Counted from the stretch's first letter, positions 36,503 through 47,079 are shown. The stretch: 64,000 bases of DNA from Flavobacteriales bacterium UBA4466 (GCA_905182335.1 CAJJBE010000007.1:1-64000); one strand, 5' to 3'. Notes: generated by a model from the letters alone, not told the origin. Program-made: numbers and translations.

Positions 36503-37813
36503 ATGAGTAACATTATTGCAATTGTAGGACGCCCAAATGTTGGGAAATCAACTTTATTTAATAGATTGACAGAGTCTAGACGAGCAATCGTTAAAGAAAT
36601 AAGTGGTGTTACTAGAGACCGCTTATATGGTCGTGGTGAATGGAATGGTGTTGATTTCTCAGTAATTGATACTGGCGGTTATGTAAAAGGGTCTGACGAT
36701 ATATTTGAAGCGGAGATAAGAAAGCAAGTAGAAATTGCTATTGACGAAGCGAGCGTGATTGTTTTTATGCTAGATGTAATGACTGGTATTGTCGATTTAG
36801 ATGAAACAGTTGCCAGGCTCCTCCGTAAGTCAGGGAAAAAAGTATTCATCGTAGCCAATAAAGTCGATAATACGGAACGTTATGGTTTATCCTCTGAGTT
36901 TTGGTCTCTTGGCCTAGGTGAAGTATTCGATGTTTCAGCAACAAACGGGAGTGGTACAGGTGAGCTTTTAGACGAGGTAGTGAAGGAATTTGATAAAGAC
37001 GACGATACCGTCTTAGAAGGTGAGGGACTTCCCCACATCGCAATTGTTGGGAAACCCAACGTTGGTAAATCATCATTAGTTAATGCATTTACAGGTGAAG
37101 AAAGAAACATCGTTACTAAAATTTCTGGAACAACTCGTGATTCTGTAAACACACGATATAAAGGATTTGGATTCGACTTTATGCTTATCGATACTGCCGG
37201 TATCCGAAAGAAAGCAAAAGTAATTGAAGACATTGAATACTATTCTGTACTGCGCTCAATTAGAGCGATTGAAAACTCAGACGTTTGTGTTTTCATGATT
37301 GATGCTGAAGAAGGTATTCAAAAGCAAGATCTACACATATTCTATATCATAGAGAGCAATTCAAAAGGGGTTGTTGTACTTGTTAATAAATGGGATTTGG
37401 TCGACAAAGACCACACAACCATGAAAGCATATGAAGATAAAGTACGTGAACAATTAGCCCCTTTTAATGATGTTCCTATCATCTTTACATCAACCGTTAC
37501 AAAGCAACGTATTCACAAAACGCTTGAGACTGTAATGGAAGTTCATGAGAACAGAACAAAAAAAATACCTACTTCTCAGATCAACGAAGTGATGCTTGAA
37601 ATTATTGAACGTACTCCTCCTCCATCTTTAAAAGGTAAATATGTTCGAATTAAATATGTTCAACAGCTACCCTCCCACTCTCCAGCATTCGCATTCTTCT
37701 GCAATTTACCGCAATACATTCCCGACAGCTATAGACGTTTCCTTGAGAACAGATTGAGAGAAGAATTTGATTTCTGTGGCGTTCCAATTAAGATTTTCTT
37801 TAGAAAAAAATAA
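36503..37813 (+). CDS. der: GTPase Der (EngA)
   Basis: 436 residues with two consecutive G domains (GRPNVGKST near residue 8 and GKPNVGKSS near residue 181) and a C-terminal KH-like domain starting about residue 350. This tandem G-domain layout is unique to Der, which assists 50S ribosomal subunit assembly. Each domain carries its own NKVD/NKWD motif. Directly downstream of era on the same strand. Confidence 0.97.
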   Translation: MSNIIAIVGRPNVGKSTLFNRLTESRRAIVKEISGVTRDRLYGRGEWNGVDFSVIDTGGYVKGSDDIFEAEIRKQVEIAIDEASVIVFMLDVMTGIVDLDETVARLLRKSGKKVFIVANKVDNTERYGLSSEFWSLGLGEVFDVSATNGSGTGELLDEVVKEFDKDDDTVLEGEGLPHIAIVGKPNVGKSSLVNAFTGEERNIVTKISGTTRDSVNTRYKGFGFDFMLIDTAGIRKKAKVIEDIEYYSVLRSIRAIENSDVCVFMIDAEEGIQKQDLHIFYIIESNSKGVVVLVNKWDLVDKDHTTMKAYEDKVREQLAPFNDVPIIFTSTVTKQRIHKTLETVMEVHENRTKKIPTSQINEVMLEIIERTPPPSLKGKYVRIKYVQQLPSHSPAFAFFCNLPQYIPDSYRRFLENRLREEFDFCGVPIKIFFRKK

Positions 37814-37848
37814 GGCTATTTAATACTAAAACGTATTGGTAAGGACAT

Positions 37849-38081
37849 TTAGAGAGTAACCTCTTTTCCCTTATTTTCAACTGAAGCCCAATTCTGCATA
37901 GATTTCATTCGTCTCACTAACTCATCAGTAAAAAAAACTTGACCCTTGAGGTGTGTGTGTGTTTTAGAAACTCTGGTTTCTAAATACTTTCGTCTTAGTT
38001 CAATCTTCGTTAAAAGATTCTTTAGTTTCTAATCTCGTCTATTACCTTACTATACAATAAATGGCCTAAAAGATTAGACAT
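37849..38081 (-). pseudogene. Frameshifted small gene behind the large outer-membrane protein gene
   Basis: An ATG at 38081, two bases past the stop of the 1146-residue gene, opens MSNLLGHLLYSKVIDEIRN and then meets TAA (38022-38024). Shifting frame at about 38022-38030 gives a further 57 codons without interruption (KNLLTKIELRRKYLETRVSK, then GQVFFTDELVRRMKS and WASVENKGKEVTL) to TAA at 37849. The second part has no start codon before a late Met. The two pieces read as one basic, helical protein of about 76 residues. One missing base would explain it: a sequencing error, a recent mutation, or less likely programmed frameshifting. Family unknown. Confidence 0.45.
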
Positions 38082-38083
38082 AT

Positions 38084-41000
38084 TTAGAAAAATGCTCTCA
38101 CCTCCATTCCGCCTGAGTGAATCATCTTATTATCTTCAGATTTTCTCCCGTTGTACTGTATAGACAATTGAAGGTTTTTAGCAATGGATCGCTGATACCC
38201 TAAATTCCAAGTGTAATTTATACCTGGCTTTAATCCTTCTAGCATTTCAAATCCCAATGCTGAGTTCTGTACCCCCGTATATTGAATGCTCACCATTTTC
38301 ATTCCTCCTTGCATAGATCCTTTTTCCACTTGATTAAATTTGAATGTTGAACCAATTTCATATACAATGGCTAAATCTCCCCCTAAGTTTTGAGCATTTC
38401 GCTTTTCCGAGGCTCTTCCATCTAGTGTAATTCTGAATACTGTATTTGGTTGATAAATGATGCTTGGCTCAATGAAGTAATACCCTATATTATAATCTCT
38501 TCCTGATGTATAGTCTGCTTCTGAAGCCTTTTCTCCTGCTTTACCAGATAATTTAAGGGTGAATTTTCGTTTGATATTCCAGCGGAGTGAAATCTGATGA
38601 AACTCGTTTAACCTTGAATCAAATCCACTTGCCAATAATGTCTTATTTCTGATATCTTGATATGAATACTCAGCTCCAAAAATACTAGAAGTACGATTAA
38701 AAAATAGTGTGTTCCTAAGGTTTGAACTCGTTGAAATCAAACTCGTATCTACGCTTCTTGAAACAAATGGATTGAAAGCCTCAGCGCCATCAAGAGTATT
38801 TGTCTTACGATTGATCCGGACACGTGCTTGGTCTGAAAAACGAGACAAAAACTTCAAAAAGCCTTTTTTAGAAGACCAAATACGATCAGGTCTCCAATTT
38901 ATCGATTGGTTGCACTCATTCGAGAATGTTTTTACATACTCATTGCTCGGCGTAAATACACGTATATAACTTGCTTGATCCACAAACTGGGCAATTTCAA
39001 ATTCATTTAAATCTTTAACTCCGTCGCTATTATAATCAATCCAAGTATAAATTCCTTGACCATCATTGACCTGAATATATAAGAACTCACGTTTCAATTC
39101 TAACCCCGATCCAACCTCATAAAAAGTATTCAACGTCAGTGCGCCTTTTAATATTTTAAGCTCATGCTCTATTCTTCCTAACAAGGTGTTCTCTGGTGAC
39201 TGAGAGATTAAATCAGGTTGTTCAATGCGAAGCTCTCTGTAGCTCGTAGTGAAGTTCAGCTTTTGACGTTTCCACTGTGTAAATTTCATCTCAGCTCCAA
39301 TAGACCTAGCCTTTGCAGCACGAGTTAAACGAGTGCTATCTGATTTATTGTCATAGCGCTCTCGATAAAACAGGCGGTATTCATTTTTAATTGAATCACT
39401 ATTTGCAATATATACCTGATAATCAAAAAACTGATAGCTAATAGGGTCTAAAACACTTGTCTTGTAAAGATTAAATTCATGATCATCCTTATACCCAACC
39501 TTGAACCAACCTATACTTTGCGAAAATTCAGATTTATGTCGAATGAATTCATTTGTATTGACCGCTTTACTTGATAAATAACTCGCATCAACAAACCCTT
39601 GAAATCCTTTTTGTTTCCATTTCCCATTCAGACTTCCTCGTAACCCCTGATAATCTCCACCAATGACATAATGCTGCGCTTCTAAATTTATGTTTCCATA
39701 TTTTCTTCTTCTAAAATCAAACCCCAGATTTGACGCAACTTCATTTCCAAGATAACCCTTGTCTCGTGTATTCCAATCTCTATCAAACTCAACACTTCGA
39801 TAATTTTCGATCGGATTGAAATTAAGATCTCGGGCCTCAATTCCTAAATTTGTTCGTAAGACCCAATTAGAAATACTATCTTTTGAAAGTGGAATTTCTC
39901 CTTTTAATTTTGCTCTTCCAGCAAAGCTATTGTTATCCTTACTATCATAACGTGAAAAAGTATTTATGTCATTCTTTGAGTAGGCAAGCTCAGATTCTAA
40001 GCTTAGAAACTCCCCCAGTCTAATATCTATCCCGGCGGTTATCATCTGACGCTGCTTTGGAGTGATAATTAAGCGCGAAGGTGAATAATCTCCTTGAGAA
40101 ATTCCTCCTAATGGAATTACCCATTTATAAACCTTACCCAAGGCATTGAAGCTTTCAAAAACATAATCCCCTTTTCCTAAACCAACATATTCAAACGTTG
40201 TACTATATATTGCTGAGTCTGGATGTACTGTATAGACTAAAACAGAATCAACACCTAATGAATCCACTAATTTATATAGATTTTGATTCTCGAAATAACC
40301 CGTAGAATCTATACTTGACATTCTTGCCAAGTCCAAGGTGTCACCAATTTCTGATAACTGGCGTTTCTGGCCTAAAGTTAGATTCTGCTGAAGAGATTGG
40401 TTTTTTGCGTCTTGCTCCGAATAAGCATTCAACCAAAATTTCATACGTTTTGAGGTATAGGTCGTAGATGTTTGAAACAGTGATCGCGCATAATTCTGAT
40501 CCGAATATTGAAATTCTACTACAATCCGAGTGTCTTTGGTAATCTGATTACGTGTTGTAAATGTAACTTCAGACGTATTGTAGTTTATGATATAATCATA
40601 TTCCTGTCCACGTTCAAGCAACTGCCCATCTATATAAACCTTTTCCGTGCCGCTTAATATAATAATGAACGGCTCATTTTCGGCTCCAATTAAACGATAG
40701 GGCCCTTGATTCCCTTCGCCTCCTTGTATAATCTGACGTTGAAACTTTCCTTTCGACAACGCTCCACTCACTTGAGTTCTCCATGCCTTTGTTGTGTCTG
40801 CTGTCCATCTATAATCAATTGTTAGCCCTTGAGCCCGTTTCTTATACTTCATGAAGTAGCCTGTAGGTTTGGTCAACCAAAAATCACCAGCTACCATTTT
40901 GAAACGATCGTTATACACCTGTATAAAGACCTGATCAAACTCTCTTAATGTATTCGTATTCCCTTCTGGCTGAATTGGTAGGTTATCGTCAGAAACCGAA

Positions 41001-41524
41001 GCAAGTAATTTTAAGTTTGGTGCAATTTGACCTGAAAGTTCAAGGTTTAAGCTTGAATTCACTCCGAAATCTTGATTATTGCCAAAAGAAACTCCCCTTG
41101 AGATACTCCCCGACTTATTTAATCCTGCTCCACCAAAAAGATCTGTGGTAGAAGTTGCATTACTAATCAAGAAACGATCGCGAAACCCTTTGTTTTTTGA
41201 ATAGATTATACTTGTATCTCGCTTGGCGTATATTTTGGATAAATCCATCGGTAAAACGCGGTACTCAGTCTTTAACTCACCAGTGCATTTATTAAATAAT
41301 ATAAGTTCTGATGCAGCGTAGTCAAGTTTATACTCCTCGGCTGAAAGACTATTTCCATTGCAGGTTAATTTGAATGAATTTGGATAAATACTAAGGGTAT
41401 CTAATTGAATTGTATCTGAGTGTACCTTGATTGTTTTGGAACGCAAATTTGACTCCTGCGCTATGCCATAAAAGGGCAATACGAAGAGCATAAATAGCAC
41501 TAGTCGCTTCAAAAAAACAGGCAT
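38084..41524 (-). CDS. Very large outer-membrane beta-barrel-like protein of unknown function
   Basis: 1146 residues from ATG 41524 (GTG at 41530 is also in frame). A signal peptide (about 1-22) is followed by a ~100-residue periplasmic start and a long run of amphipathic beta strands. One region reads EYDYIINYNTSEVTFTTR, and another YTWIDYNSDGVKDLNEFE with calcium-loop-like D-x-D-x-D spacing. It ends in an outer-membrane type aromatic terminus, MEVRAFF. The alternating strands and terminal Phe point to a barrel in the outer membrane. I do not recognise a named family; it is not SprA by length. It lies between der (converging) and the divergent NlpC/P60 gene. Confidence 0.65.
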   Translation of the reverse strand: MPVFLKRLVLFMLFVLPFYGIAQESNLRSKTIKVHSDTIQLDTLSIYPNSFKLTCNGNSLSAEEYKLDYAASELILFNKCTGELKTEYRVLPMDLSKIYAKRDTSIIYSKNKGFRDRFLISNATSTTDLFGGAGLNKSGSISRGVSFGNNQDFGVNSSLNLELSGQIAPNLKLLASVSDDNLPIQPEGNTNTLREFDQVFIQVYNDRFKMVAGDFWLTKPTGYFMKYKKRAQGLTIDYRWTADTTKAWRTQVSGALSKGKFQRQIIQGGEGNQGPYRLIGAENEPFIIILSGTEKVYIDGQLLERGQEYDYIINYNTSEVTFTTRNQITKDTRIVVEFQYSDQNYARSLFQTSTTYTSKRMKFWLNAYSEQDAKNQSLQQNLTLGQKRQLSEIGDTLDLARMSSIDSTGYFENQNLYKLVDSLGVDSVLVYTVHPDSAIYSTTFEYVGLGKGDYVFESFNALGKVYKWVIPLGGISQGDYSPSRLIITPKQRQMITAGIDIRLGEFLSLESELAYSKNDINTFSRYDSKDNNSFAGRAKLKGEIPLSKDSISNWVLRTNLGIEARDLNFNPIENYRSVEFDRDWNTRDKGYLGNEVASNLGFDFRRRKYGNINLEAQHYVIGGDYQGLRGSLNGKWKQKGFQGFVDASYLSSKAVNTNEFIRHKSEFSQSIGWFKVGYKDDHEFNLYKTSVLDPISYQFFDYQVYIANSDSIKNEYRLFYRERYDNKSDSTRLTRAAKARSIGAEMKFTQWKRQKLNFTTSYRELRIEQPDLISQSPENTLLGRIEHELKILKGALTLNTFYEVGSGLELKREFLYIQVNDGQGIYTWIDYNSDGVKDLNEFEIAQFVDQASYIRVFTPSNEYVKTFSNECNQSINWRPDRIWSSKKGFLKFLSRFSDQARVRINRKTNTLDGAEAFNPFVSRSVDTSLISTSSNLRNTLFFNRTSSIFGAEYSYQDIRNKTLLASGFDSRLNEFHQISLRWNIKRKFTLKLSGKAGEKASEADYTSGRDYNIGYYFIEPSIIYQPNTVFRITLDGRASEKRNAQNLGGDLAIVYEIGSTFKFNQVEKGSMQGGMKMVSIQYTGVQNSALGFEMLEGLKPGINYTWNLGYQRSIAKNLQLSIQYNGRKSEDNKMIHSGGMEVRAFF

Positions 41525-41655
41525 CGTCACGAATGTACAACGTTGTAAGGAGAAAAATCGTGTTTAAAACAGATTAAACTTTAACGTTACCCTAAAAAAG
41601 GTTAATAAACAGCTGAATTACATCGATTTAATGTAGTTTTACATTAAGTAAATAA

Positions 41656-42129
41656 ATGAAAAAAACGTTATACATAGCATTCATCCTAATGTCAAAACTC
41701 AGTTTTGGGCAAGATAATTCGTTGCTTAACAAAGCCGATTCCATTGTTATGTTTGCGAAATCTCAATTAGGTGTTCCTTATAAATGGGCAACTAGTAATC
41801 CCAATGTAAGTTTTGATTGTAGCGGTTTTACCTCTTTTGTCTATTCATCAGCAGATGTACCTTATTCTAGGAGTTCAAAAGCCTATGGAAGTCTGGGTAC
41901 TAAAGTCGATATAGAAAACTCTCGAAAAGGAGATTGTATTGTATTTACGGGAACAGCCGGAAGAGGTTCTGGTATAGGTCATGTTGGCATTGTGATTTCA
42001 AATGATGAAAATGGATTGAAATTCATTCACTGCTCAAGCTCAAAAAAACATTTTGGAGTTGTTATTACTGATTATTACGAATCTGGATACCCAAAACGGT
42101 TTCACTCGATACGACGTATGTTTCCTTAG
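41656..42129 (+). CDS. NlpC/P60 family (C40) cell-wall peptidase
   Basis: 157 residues with a signal peptide (about 1-18). The catalytic triad is visible: C55 in FDCSGFTSFVY, H109 in GHVGIVIS and H125 in FIHCSSS. These enzymes cut D-Glu-diaminopimelate bonds in peptidoglycan peptides. The protein is a bare catalytic domain, with no SH3 or LysM part. It diverges from the big outer-membrane protein and precedes the histidine kinase by 78 bp; a GATGCT/AGCATC hairpin lies in that gap. Confidence 0.9.
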   Translation: MKKTLYIAFILMSKLSFGQDNSLLNKADSIVMFAKSQLGVPYKWATSNPNVSFDCSGFTSFVYSSADVPYSRSSKAYGSLGTKVDIENSRKGDCIVFTGTAGRGSGIGHVGIVISNDENGLKFIHCSSSKKHFGVVITDYYESGYPKRFHSIRRMFP

Positions 42130-42207
42130 CTTAGATGCTGTTAAAAAAAGTTAAGCATCCAACTACCACTACTGTAATCTTTTACATTCGTTAAAAATCG
42201 ATTTGAA

Positions 42208-43821
42208 TTGAAAAAAGTTAGGGTACATTTTATTTTAATACTCGTTGTTACTGCAATGATGGCTTTGCTGTTAATTCAGTCCGTGCAAACTGCATTCTTG
42301 GTCGACCGTAAAAGCACTGAATTCAATGATCAATTCAAAACTCAATTAGAGCGAATCACTTTAAAGCATGAAAAAGCAGAAGACATCCGTCAGTATATGT
42401 CTCTCGCAGATAACGATTTTAGTGTTCAGTATCAAGACATATTAAAAGAAGAATTTCAAAATTTACTTTCTGCACAAGAATCAATTTCAATTCAAGACAC
42501 CTCTATTTTTGAGAACGGTAAAATTGAAAACTACCTTATAATAAAAGGTAAAACATACGATTCTATTTCTGGTGTTACAGCTGAACAGCGTGTTATAGGA
42601 AGAGATGTAAGAAAATTTCGCGATTTGTTTGATCGGAATAACGCCACCATTAGTCATGATTCTCTCAAATATGCCATTCAATTGGACCAGCGTGTTATTC
42701 AACAAATTTTTAAAAAAGCACGATTCGTTAACGAAATGATGATTGAAGCATTTCGGAATAATATATATGAAGGTCCCGAAGATCGTGTTGATCTGTTCTT
42801 TCTAGATTCTCTTCTGTCTAATGAACTTGCCTTAGATAATTTACCTAAAGGGTATCGTTTTATGATTACTGACGAATACCGTGCTCCAGTTCATTTCGAA
42901 AAATCATCAAAAAACTATACTGCTAATATAGATACTACTTATTGTTATAAAACTCTTTTATACCCAAGTAATCCTATCGACCATGATTTATATTTACACA
43001 TTAATTTCCCGAAGCAAAAAGCATTCTTGTTTGGGAAATTATGGGGGCCATTAGCGATTAATCTTTCGCTAGTTCTATTAATTATTATGGCCTTAGTTTT
43101 CATGTTTAGAACGATTTTAGCTCAACGAAAGCTGTCGGAAATGAAAAATGATTTCATTTCAAATATGACACATGAATTCAAAACACCAATTTCTACAATA
43201 TCATTGGCTTGTGAAGCCATGAATGATTCTGATATGGTTGGCAACAATACTTCAACTGCAAAACCATATGTTAATATGATTAGCGATGAGAACCAGCGAT
43301 TAGGGCTACTTGTTGAACGGATTCTTCAGAGTGCTACGCTAGAGCGTGGCGAGGTACAATTACGAAAAGAAAGGGTTTTAATCAATGAGGTCATTCTCGA
43401 CATCGTACAAAATGCAAACTTTAGAATTACCAAAGAAAATGGGCTCATTGAATTAAACCTTACACCCGATTTAATTTATGTTCAAGCGGATAAAATGCAT
43501 TTAACAAATACTATTTCTAACTTAATTGACAATGCGATTAAATATAGTGATGGTGCTGCAAAAATAATTGTAGAGCTTCAAAAAGAAGGGAAAAAGAACA
43601 TGTTATCAGTTATAGATAATGGAATTGGAATAAAAAAAGAGCACCTCAATAAAATATTCGACAAACTATATCGTATACCTACTGGGAACATTCATAACGT
43701 TAAAGGATTTGGATTAGGACTTAGCTATGTTAAAGCAATCTCGGACCTACATGCATGGGATATACAAGTTAAGAGTAAACTAGGACAAGGATCACAATTT
43801 ATCCTCATAATACAAGACTAG
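42208..43821 (+). CDS. Sensor histidine kinase
   Basis: 537 residues starting with TTG at 42208; no upstream ATG is in frame and the first transmembrane helix (about 6-26) follows at once. A periplasmic sensor of about 240 residues lies between it and the second helix (about 277-300). Then come the dimerisation domain with the phosphorylated H322 (SNMTHEFKTPIST) and an ATPase domain with N box NLIDNAIKYS, G1 DNGIGI and G2 GFGLGLSY. No HAMP domain is clear. It is coupled to the response regulator one base downstream. The signal is unknown. Confidence 0.93.
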   Translation: MKKVRVHFILILVVTAMMALLLIQSVQTAFLVDRKSTEFNDQFKTQLERITLKHEKAEDIRQYMSLADNDFSVQYQDILKEEFQNLLSAQESISIQDTSIFENGKIENYLIIKGKTYDSISGVTAEQRVIGRDVRKFRDLFDRNNATISHDSLKYAIQLDQRVIQQIFKKARFVNEMMIEAFRNNIYEGPEDRVDLFFLDSLLSNELALDNLPKGYRFMITDEYRAPVHFEKSSKNYTANIDTTYCYKTLLYPSNPIDHDLYLHINFPKQKAFLFGKLWGPLAINLSLVLLIIMALVFMFRTILAQRKLSEMKNDFISNMTHEFKTPISTISLACEAMNDSDMVGNNTSTAKPYVNMISDENQRLGLLVERILQSATLERGEVQLRKERVLINEVILDIVQNANFRITKENGLIELNLTPDLIYVQADKMHLTNTISNLIDNAIKYSDGAAKIIVELQKEGKKNMLSVIDNGIGIKKEHLNKIFDKLYRIPTGNIHNVKGFGLGLSYVKAISDLHAWDIQVKSKLGQGSQFILIIQD

Positions 43822-43822
43822 C

Positions 43823-44512
43823 ATGAGCAATCAAATAAGAATACTCCTCGCAGAAGACGATTTAAATCTAGGGCAATTGCTACAAACTTTTTTAACGTCG
43901 AAAGGGTTCAGTGTGTCTCTCGCACAGAATGGTAAAATTGCATTTGAAAAATTTAATAAAGCCAAATACAACTTTTGCATTTTTGATGTCATGATGCCTG
44001 AAATGGACGGATTCACATTAGCAAAAGAGATTCGAGAAATTGACAAGAAAATTCCAATTCTATTTTTAACAGCGAAAGCAATGAAAGAAGATAAGTTAGA
44101 AGGGTTCTCTATTGGTGCAGATGATTATTTGACAAAGCCTTTTTCAATGGAAGAATTAGTTGCTCGAATTAATGCAATATTGAGGCGTACAGAAGCTCCT
44201 TCTAGAAAAGAAATGGCTGAATTAAAGGTTGGCAAAATCAAGTATGAACCAGAATTCCGTTTACTACATCTAAAGGACCAGGTAAGGAAATTGACTACAA
44301 AAGAAAATCAATTACTTCATTTATTAGTTAAGAATCAAAATGAAATCTTAGATAGGCATGCCACTTTACGAGCAATCTGGGGAGATGATAATTATTTTAA
44401 CGGAAGAAGTATGGACGTTTATATTGCCAAGCTACGAAAGGTGTTAAAAGAAGACCCATCAGTTGAAATTATGAACGTTCACGGTAAAGGGTTTAAGCTT
44501 ATTATGAAATAA
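43823..44512 (+). CDS. OmpR-family response regulator
   Basis: 229 residues. The receiver domain has acidic residues E11-D13, phosphoacceptor D55 (IFDVMMPEMDG), the LTAKA switch and K in TKPF. The C-terminal winged-helix DNA-binding domain (about 130-229) ends VHGKGFKLIMK. Start is one base after the kinase stop. The downstream gene pair is polysaccharide-related, so control of surface polysaccharide is possible but unproven. Confidence 0.95.
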   Translation: MSNQIRILLAEDDLNLGQLLQTFLTSKGFSVSLAQNGKIAFEKFNKAKYNFCIFDVMMPEMDGFTLAKEIREIDKKIPILFLTAKAMKEDKLEGFSIGADDYLTKPFSMEELVARINAILRRTEAPSRKEMAELKVGKIKYEPEFRLLHLKDQVRKLTTKENQLLHLLVKNQNEILDRHATLRAIWGDDNYFNGRSMDVYIAKLRKVLKEDPSVEIMNVHGKGFKLIMK

Positions 44513-44640
44513 GAAAATAAATTTATTCATCGGGGAAATAAGTCAACAAAAGTTTTCACTCATTGATATAATAAAATGAATCTTTGGAAGTTAATAGACT
44601 CAATTAGAAACATTAGCTTTGCGCTACTAAAAATTAAAGC

Positions 44641-45636
44641 ATGAGTAAAACCACTAGTGAATTCGAACAAGAAAGAGAATCTCTATTAATATTCATTTGG
44701 AAGAAAAGAAAGATTATTATTACTGTTACAGCGATTGCAGCCATTTCAGCTACAGTAGTTTCTATTCTTTTAACTCCAATATTTAAATCTACTGCCATTG
44801 TATTCCCTGCAGCAACAAGCACGGTGTCATTCTCTGAGCAAAGAAATGCAAAAGCATCTTCTATGGATTTTGGTGAAGAAGAACAAGCCGAGCAATTGGT
44901 TCAAATTCTTCAATCTTCTAAAATTCGGAATATCATTGTTAGCCGCTATGACTTAATGAATCATTATGAAATTGATTCTGATGATGCTAACAAGAATTAC
45001 AAGCTTGGAAAAGCATGGGGCAACCACATCAACTTCACTCGAACTCGATATGGATCAATTCAAATTGATGTATTTGATGAAGATCGTTTTTTAGCAGCTG
45101 AAATAGCGAACAAGATTGTCCAGATTATTGATACTGTTAAAAATGAAATGGTCCAAGAGAGAACTATTCCTGCATTCAGAATAAACCAACGTAAGAAAGA
45201 CCAATTAGAAATTGAAAAAAAAGAAATCCTAAGAAAAATGGATAGTTTATCACAGTTAGGTGTTGTTTCAACTGAAGGAAGAGCGAATCTTTTTTCTGCA
45301 TACAATGAATCAAAGAATGCAGCGGATAGAGTCTTTTTCAAAAAGCAAATCGATATAAATTTACAATATGGTGCAACGTTCGATGGCTTTGAGAAGGTGC
45401 GAGATGAAAAGATCACAAAACTGACAAAATTTGAAGATGCTTATGAACAAGCTGAATCTGATGCAAATACTCTTTTTACCCATAAATTCGTTGTTGAGCC
45501 TGCAGTTGTTGCAGATAAAAAATCAAAACCCGAGCGTTTAGTTATTATCATTATTACTACAATAGGTGCTTTCATTTTTATCATTTTCGCGCTTTTAATT
45601 AAATCTCGTATTAGCGAATTGAAAAAAATCGCCTAA
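44641..45636 (+). CDS. Wzz-like polysaccharide chain-length/co-polymerase protein
   Basis: 331 residues with a transmembrane helix near each end (about 22-43 and 305-325) and a large periplasmic helical part between, including EEEQAEQLVQILQSSKIRNIIV. This is the Wzz/polysaccharide co-polymerase fold; no C-terminal tyrosine kinase is fused. Such proteins set polymer length together with a Wzy polymerase. The next gene, starting 6 bases past this gene's stop codon, is an O-antigen-polymerase/ligase type protein, matching that role. A TAGCTTTG box (44614-44621) precedes the gene. Confidence 0.85.
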   Translation: MSKTTSEFEQERESLLIFIWKKRKIIITVTAIAAISATVVSILLTPIFKSTAIVFPAATSTVSFSEQRNAKASSMDFGEEEQAEQLVQILQSSKIRNIIVSRYDLMNHYEIDSDDANKNYKLGKAWGNHINFTRTRYGSIQIDVFDEDRFLAAEIANKIVQIIDTVKNEMVQERTIPAFRINQRKKDQLEIEKKEILRKMDSLSQLGVVSTEGRANLFSAYNESKNAADRVFFKKQIDINLQYGATFDGFEKVRDEKITKLTKFEDAYEQAESDANTLFTHKFVVEPAVVADKKSKPERLVIIIITTIGAFIFIIFALLIKSRISELKKIA

Positions 45637-45642
45637 TTGAAC

Positions 45643-47079
45643 ATGCTTAAAAAAAATAGTGCTCTACTAGGCCTTAGCCTTTTATACATCGTGCTTTCTT
45701 GCTTTCTAATCTGGACAGATCAGGCGTATCTGACATTAGCCCCTATTGGATTGATGGCTATCTATTTTGCATTATTTTATACTGAATACACATTCTTAAG
45801 TCTAGCTTTTTTAACCCCCCTTTCTGTCAATATTGAAGAGTATACTGACAGCTTCGGCTTGTTCATTCCCACAGAGCCCATTTTATTTGGATTGTTATTG
45901 CTACTACTTATGCAGCAGACACAAAAGAATATGCTAAACAGATACATCTGGCGCAATCCAATTGTCTGGGCTGTTGGATTCTATCTGTTTTGGATGTTCA
46001 TTACCTCAATGACAAGTAGTTCTCCTATGATATCATTCAAGTTTTTACTTTCGAGGTTGTGGTTTATCATTCCGTTATTATTTTTTGGAACACGTGTCTT
46101 TATCAAACCTAAAAATGTTCGAACATTCATTTGGCTTTTTATAATCGCCATGTGTATTGCTATACTTTATACTATTACCGTTCATGCTAGGTATAATTTT
46201 GGGGAGAAAGAGGGGCACTGGGTGATGTGGCCGTTCTTTAAAGATCATACCATTTATGGATCAACTGTAGCATTTTCGATACCGCTAATCTTCGCACTTT
46301 ACTTTTCGAAGAAACATGACCTATTGATGAAGGTGATAATTATTGGATTAATTGTTATCGTCATTACGGGACTCTACTTCTCATATACAAGAGCGGCCTG
46401 GTTGAGTATTACCCTGTCGTTGATAGTATTGGCTATCATCAAATTAAGAGTTAAATTCAGTATCCTTGCGACAATTGCAGGAGTGGGATTAATCACACTC
46501 TATTTTAGTTGGGATAATATTCAAATGGAGCTTGAGCGAAACAAGTATGAGCACACAACAGAAGAGTTCGGTGAAAAGATTCAAAGTGCAACCAACGTAA
46601 CAACTGACGCGTCTAATCTAGAAAGGTTGAACAGATGGTCCTCTGCGATTGAAATGTTTAAAGAGCGCCCCATATTTGGATTTGGGCCTGGAACCTATGC
46701 TTTTGAATATGCGCGATTCCAAGAGCCCGAGAATACCACCATTATATCAACGAATTTTGGAGATGCCGGAAATGCACACAGCGAATATTTAGGCCCATTA
46801 TCTGAAATGGGATTGATGGGGTTATTTTCCATGTTATTTATTGTGTCTGCCATTTTCTACAAAGGAATCACTTTGTACTATGCTTGGCCGGAGGAAGACC
46901 GTGAAATGAAAACAATCATTTTGGCCATGATTTTGTCACTGACAACATATTTTATTCACGGAATACTAAATAACTATTTAGATACGGACAAAGCAGCTGT
47001 TCCAATTTGGGCATTTTGTGCAGCGTTTATAGCCCTAGAGGAATACAACAAGACTCCAAGAGATTCCGCACAAAGGTAA
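45643..47079 (+). CDS. O-antigen ligase/polymerase family membrane protein (Wzy_C)
   Basis: About 478 residues with 10-12 transmembrane helices. The long periplasmic loop has the family pattern RLNRWSSAIEMFKERPIFGFGPGTYA and then AHSEYLGPLSEMGLMGL. Members either polymerise repeat units or ligate polysaccharide to lipid A core; the two cannot be told apart by sequence alone. I use ATG 45643; a TTG (45637) abuts the stop of the Wzz-like gene. It ends 4 bp before the convergent methyltransferase gene, with no room for a separate terminator. Confidence 0.85.
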   Translation: MLKKNSALLGLSLLYIVLSCFLIWTDQAYLTLAPIGLMAIYFALFYTEYTFLSLAFLTPLSVNIEEYTDSFGLFIPTEPILFGLLLLLLMQQTQKNMLNRYIWRNPIVWAVGFYLFWMFITSMTSSSPMISFKFLLSRLWFIIPLLFFGTRVFIKPKNVRTFIWLFIIAMCIAILYTITVHARYNFGEKEGHWVMWPFFKDHTIYGSTVAFSIPLIFALYFSKKHDLLMKVIIIGLIVIVITGLYFSYTRAAWLSITLSLIVLAIIKLRVKFSILATIAGVGLITLYFSWDNIQMELERNKYEHTTEEFGEKIQSATNVTTDASNLERLNRWSSAIEMFKERPIFGFGPGTYAFEYARFQEPENTTIISTNFGDAGNAHSEYLGPLSEMGLMGLFSMLFIVSAIFYKGITLYYAWPEEDREMKTIILAMILSLTTYFIHGILNNYLDTDKAAVPIWAFCAAFIALEEYNKTPRDSAQR

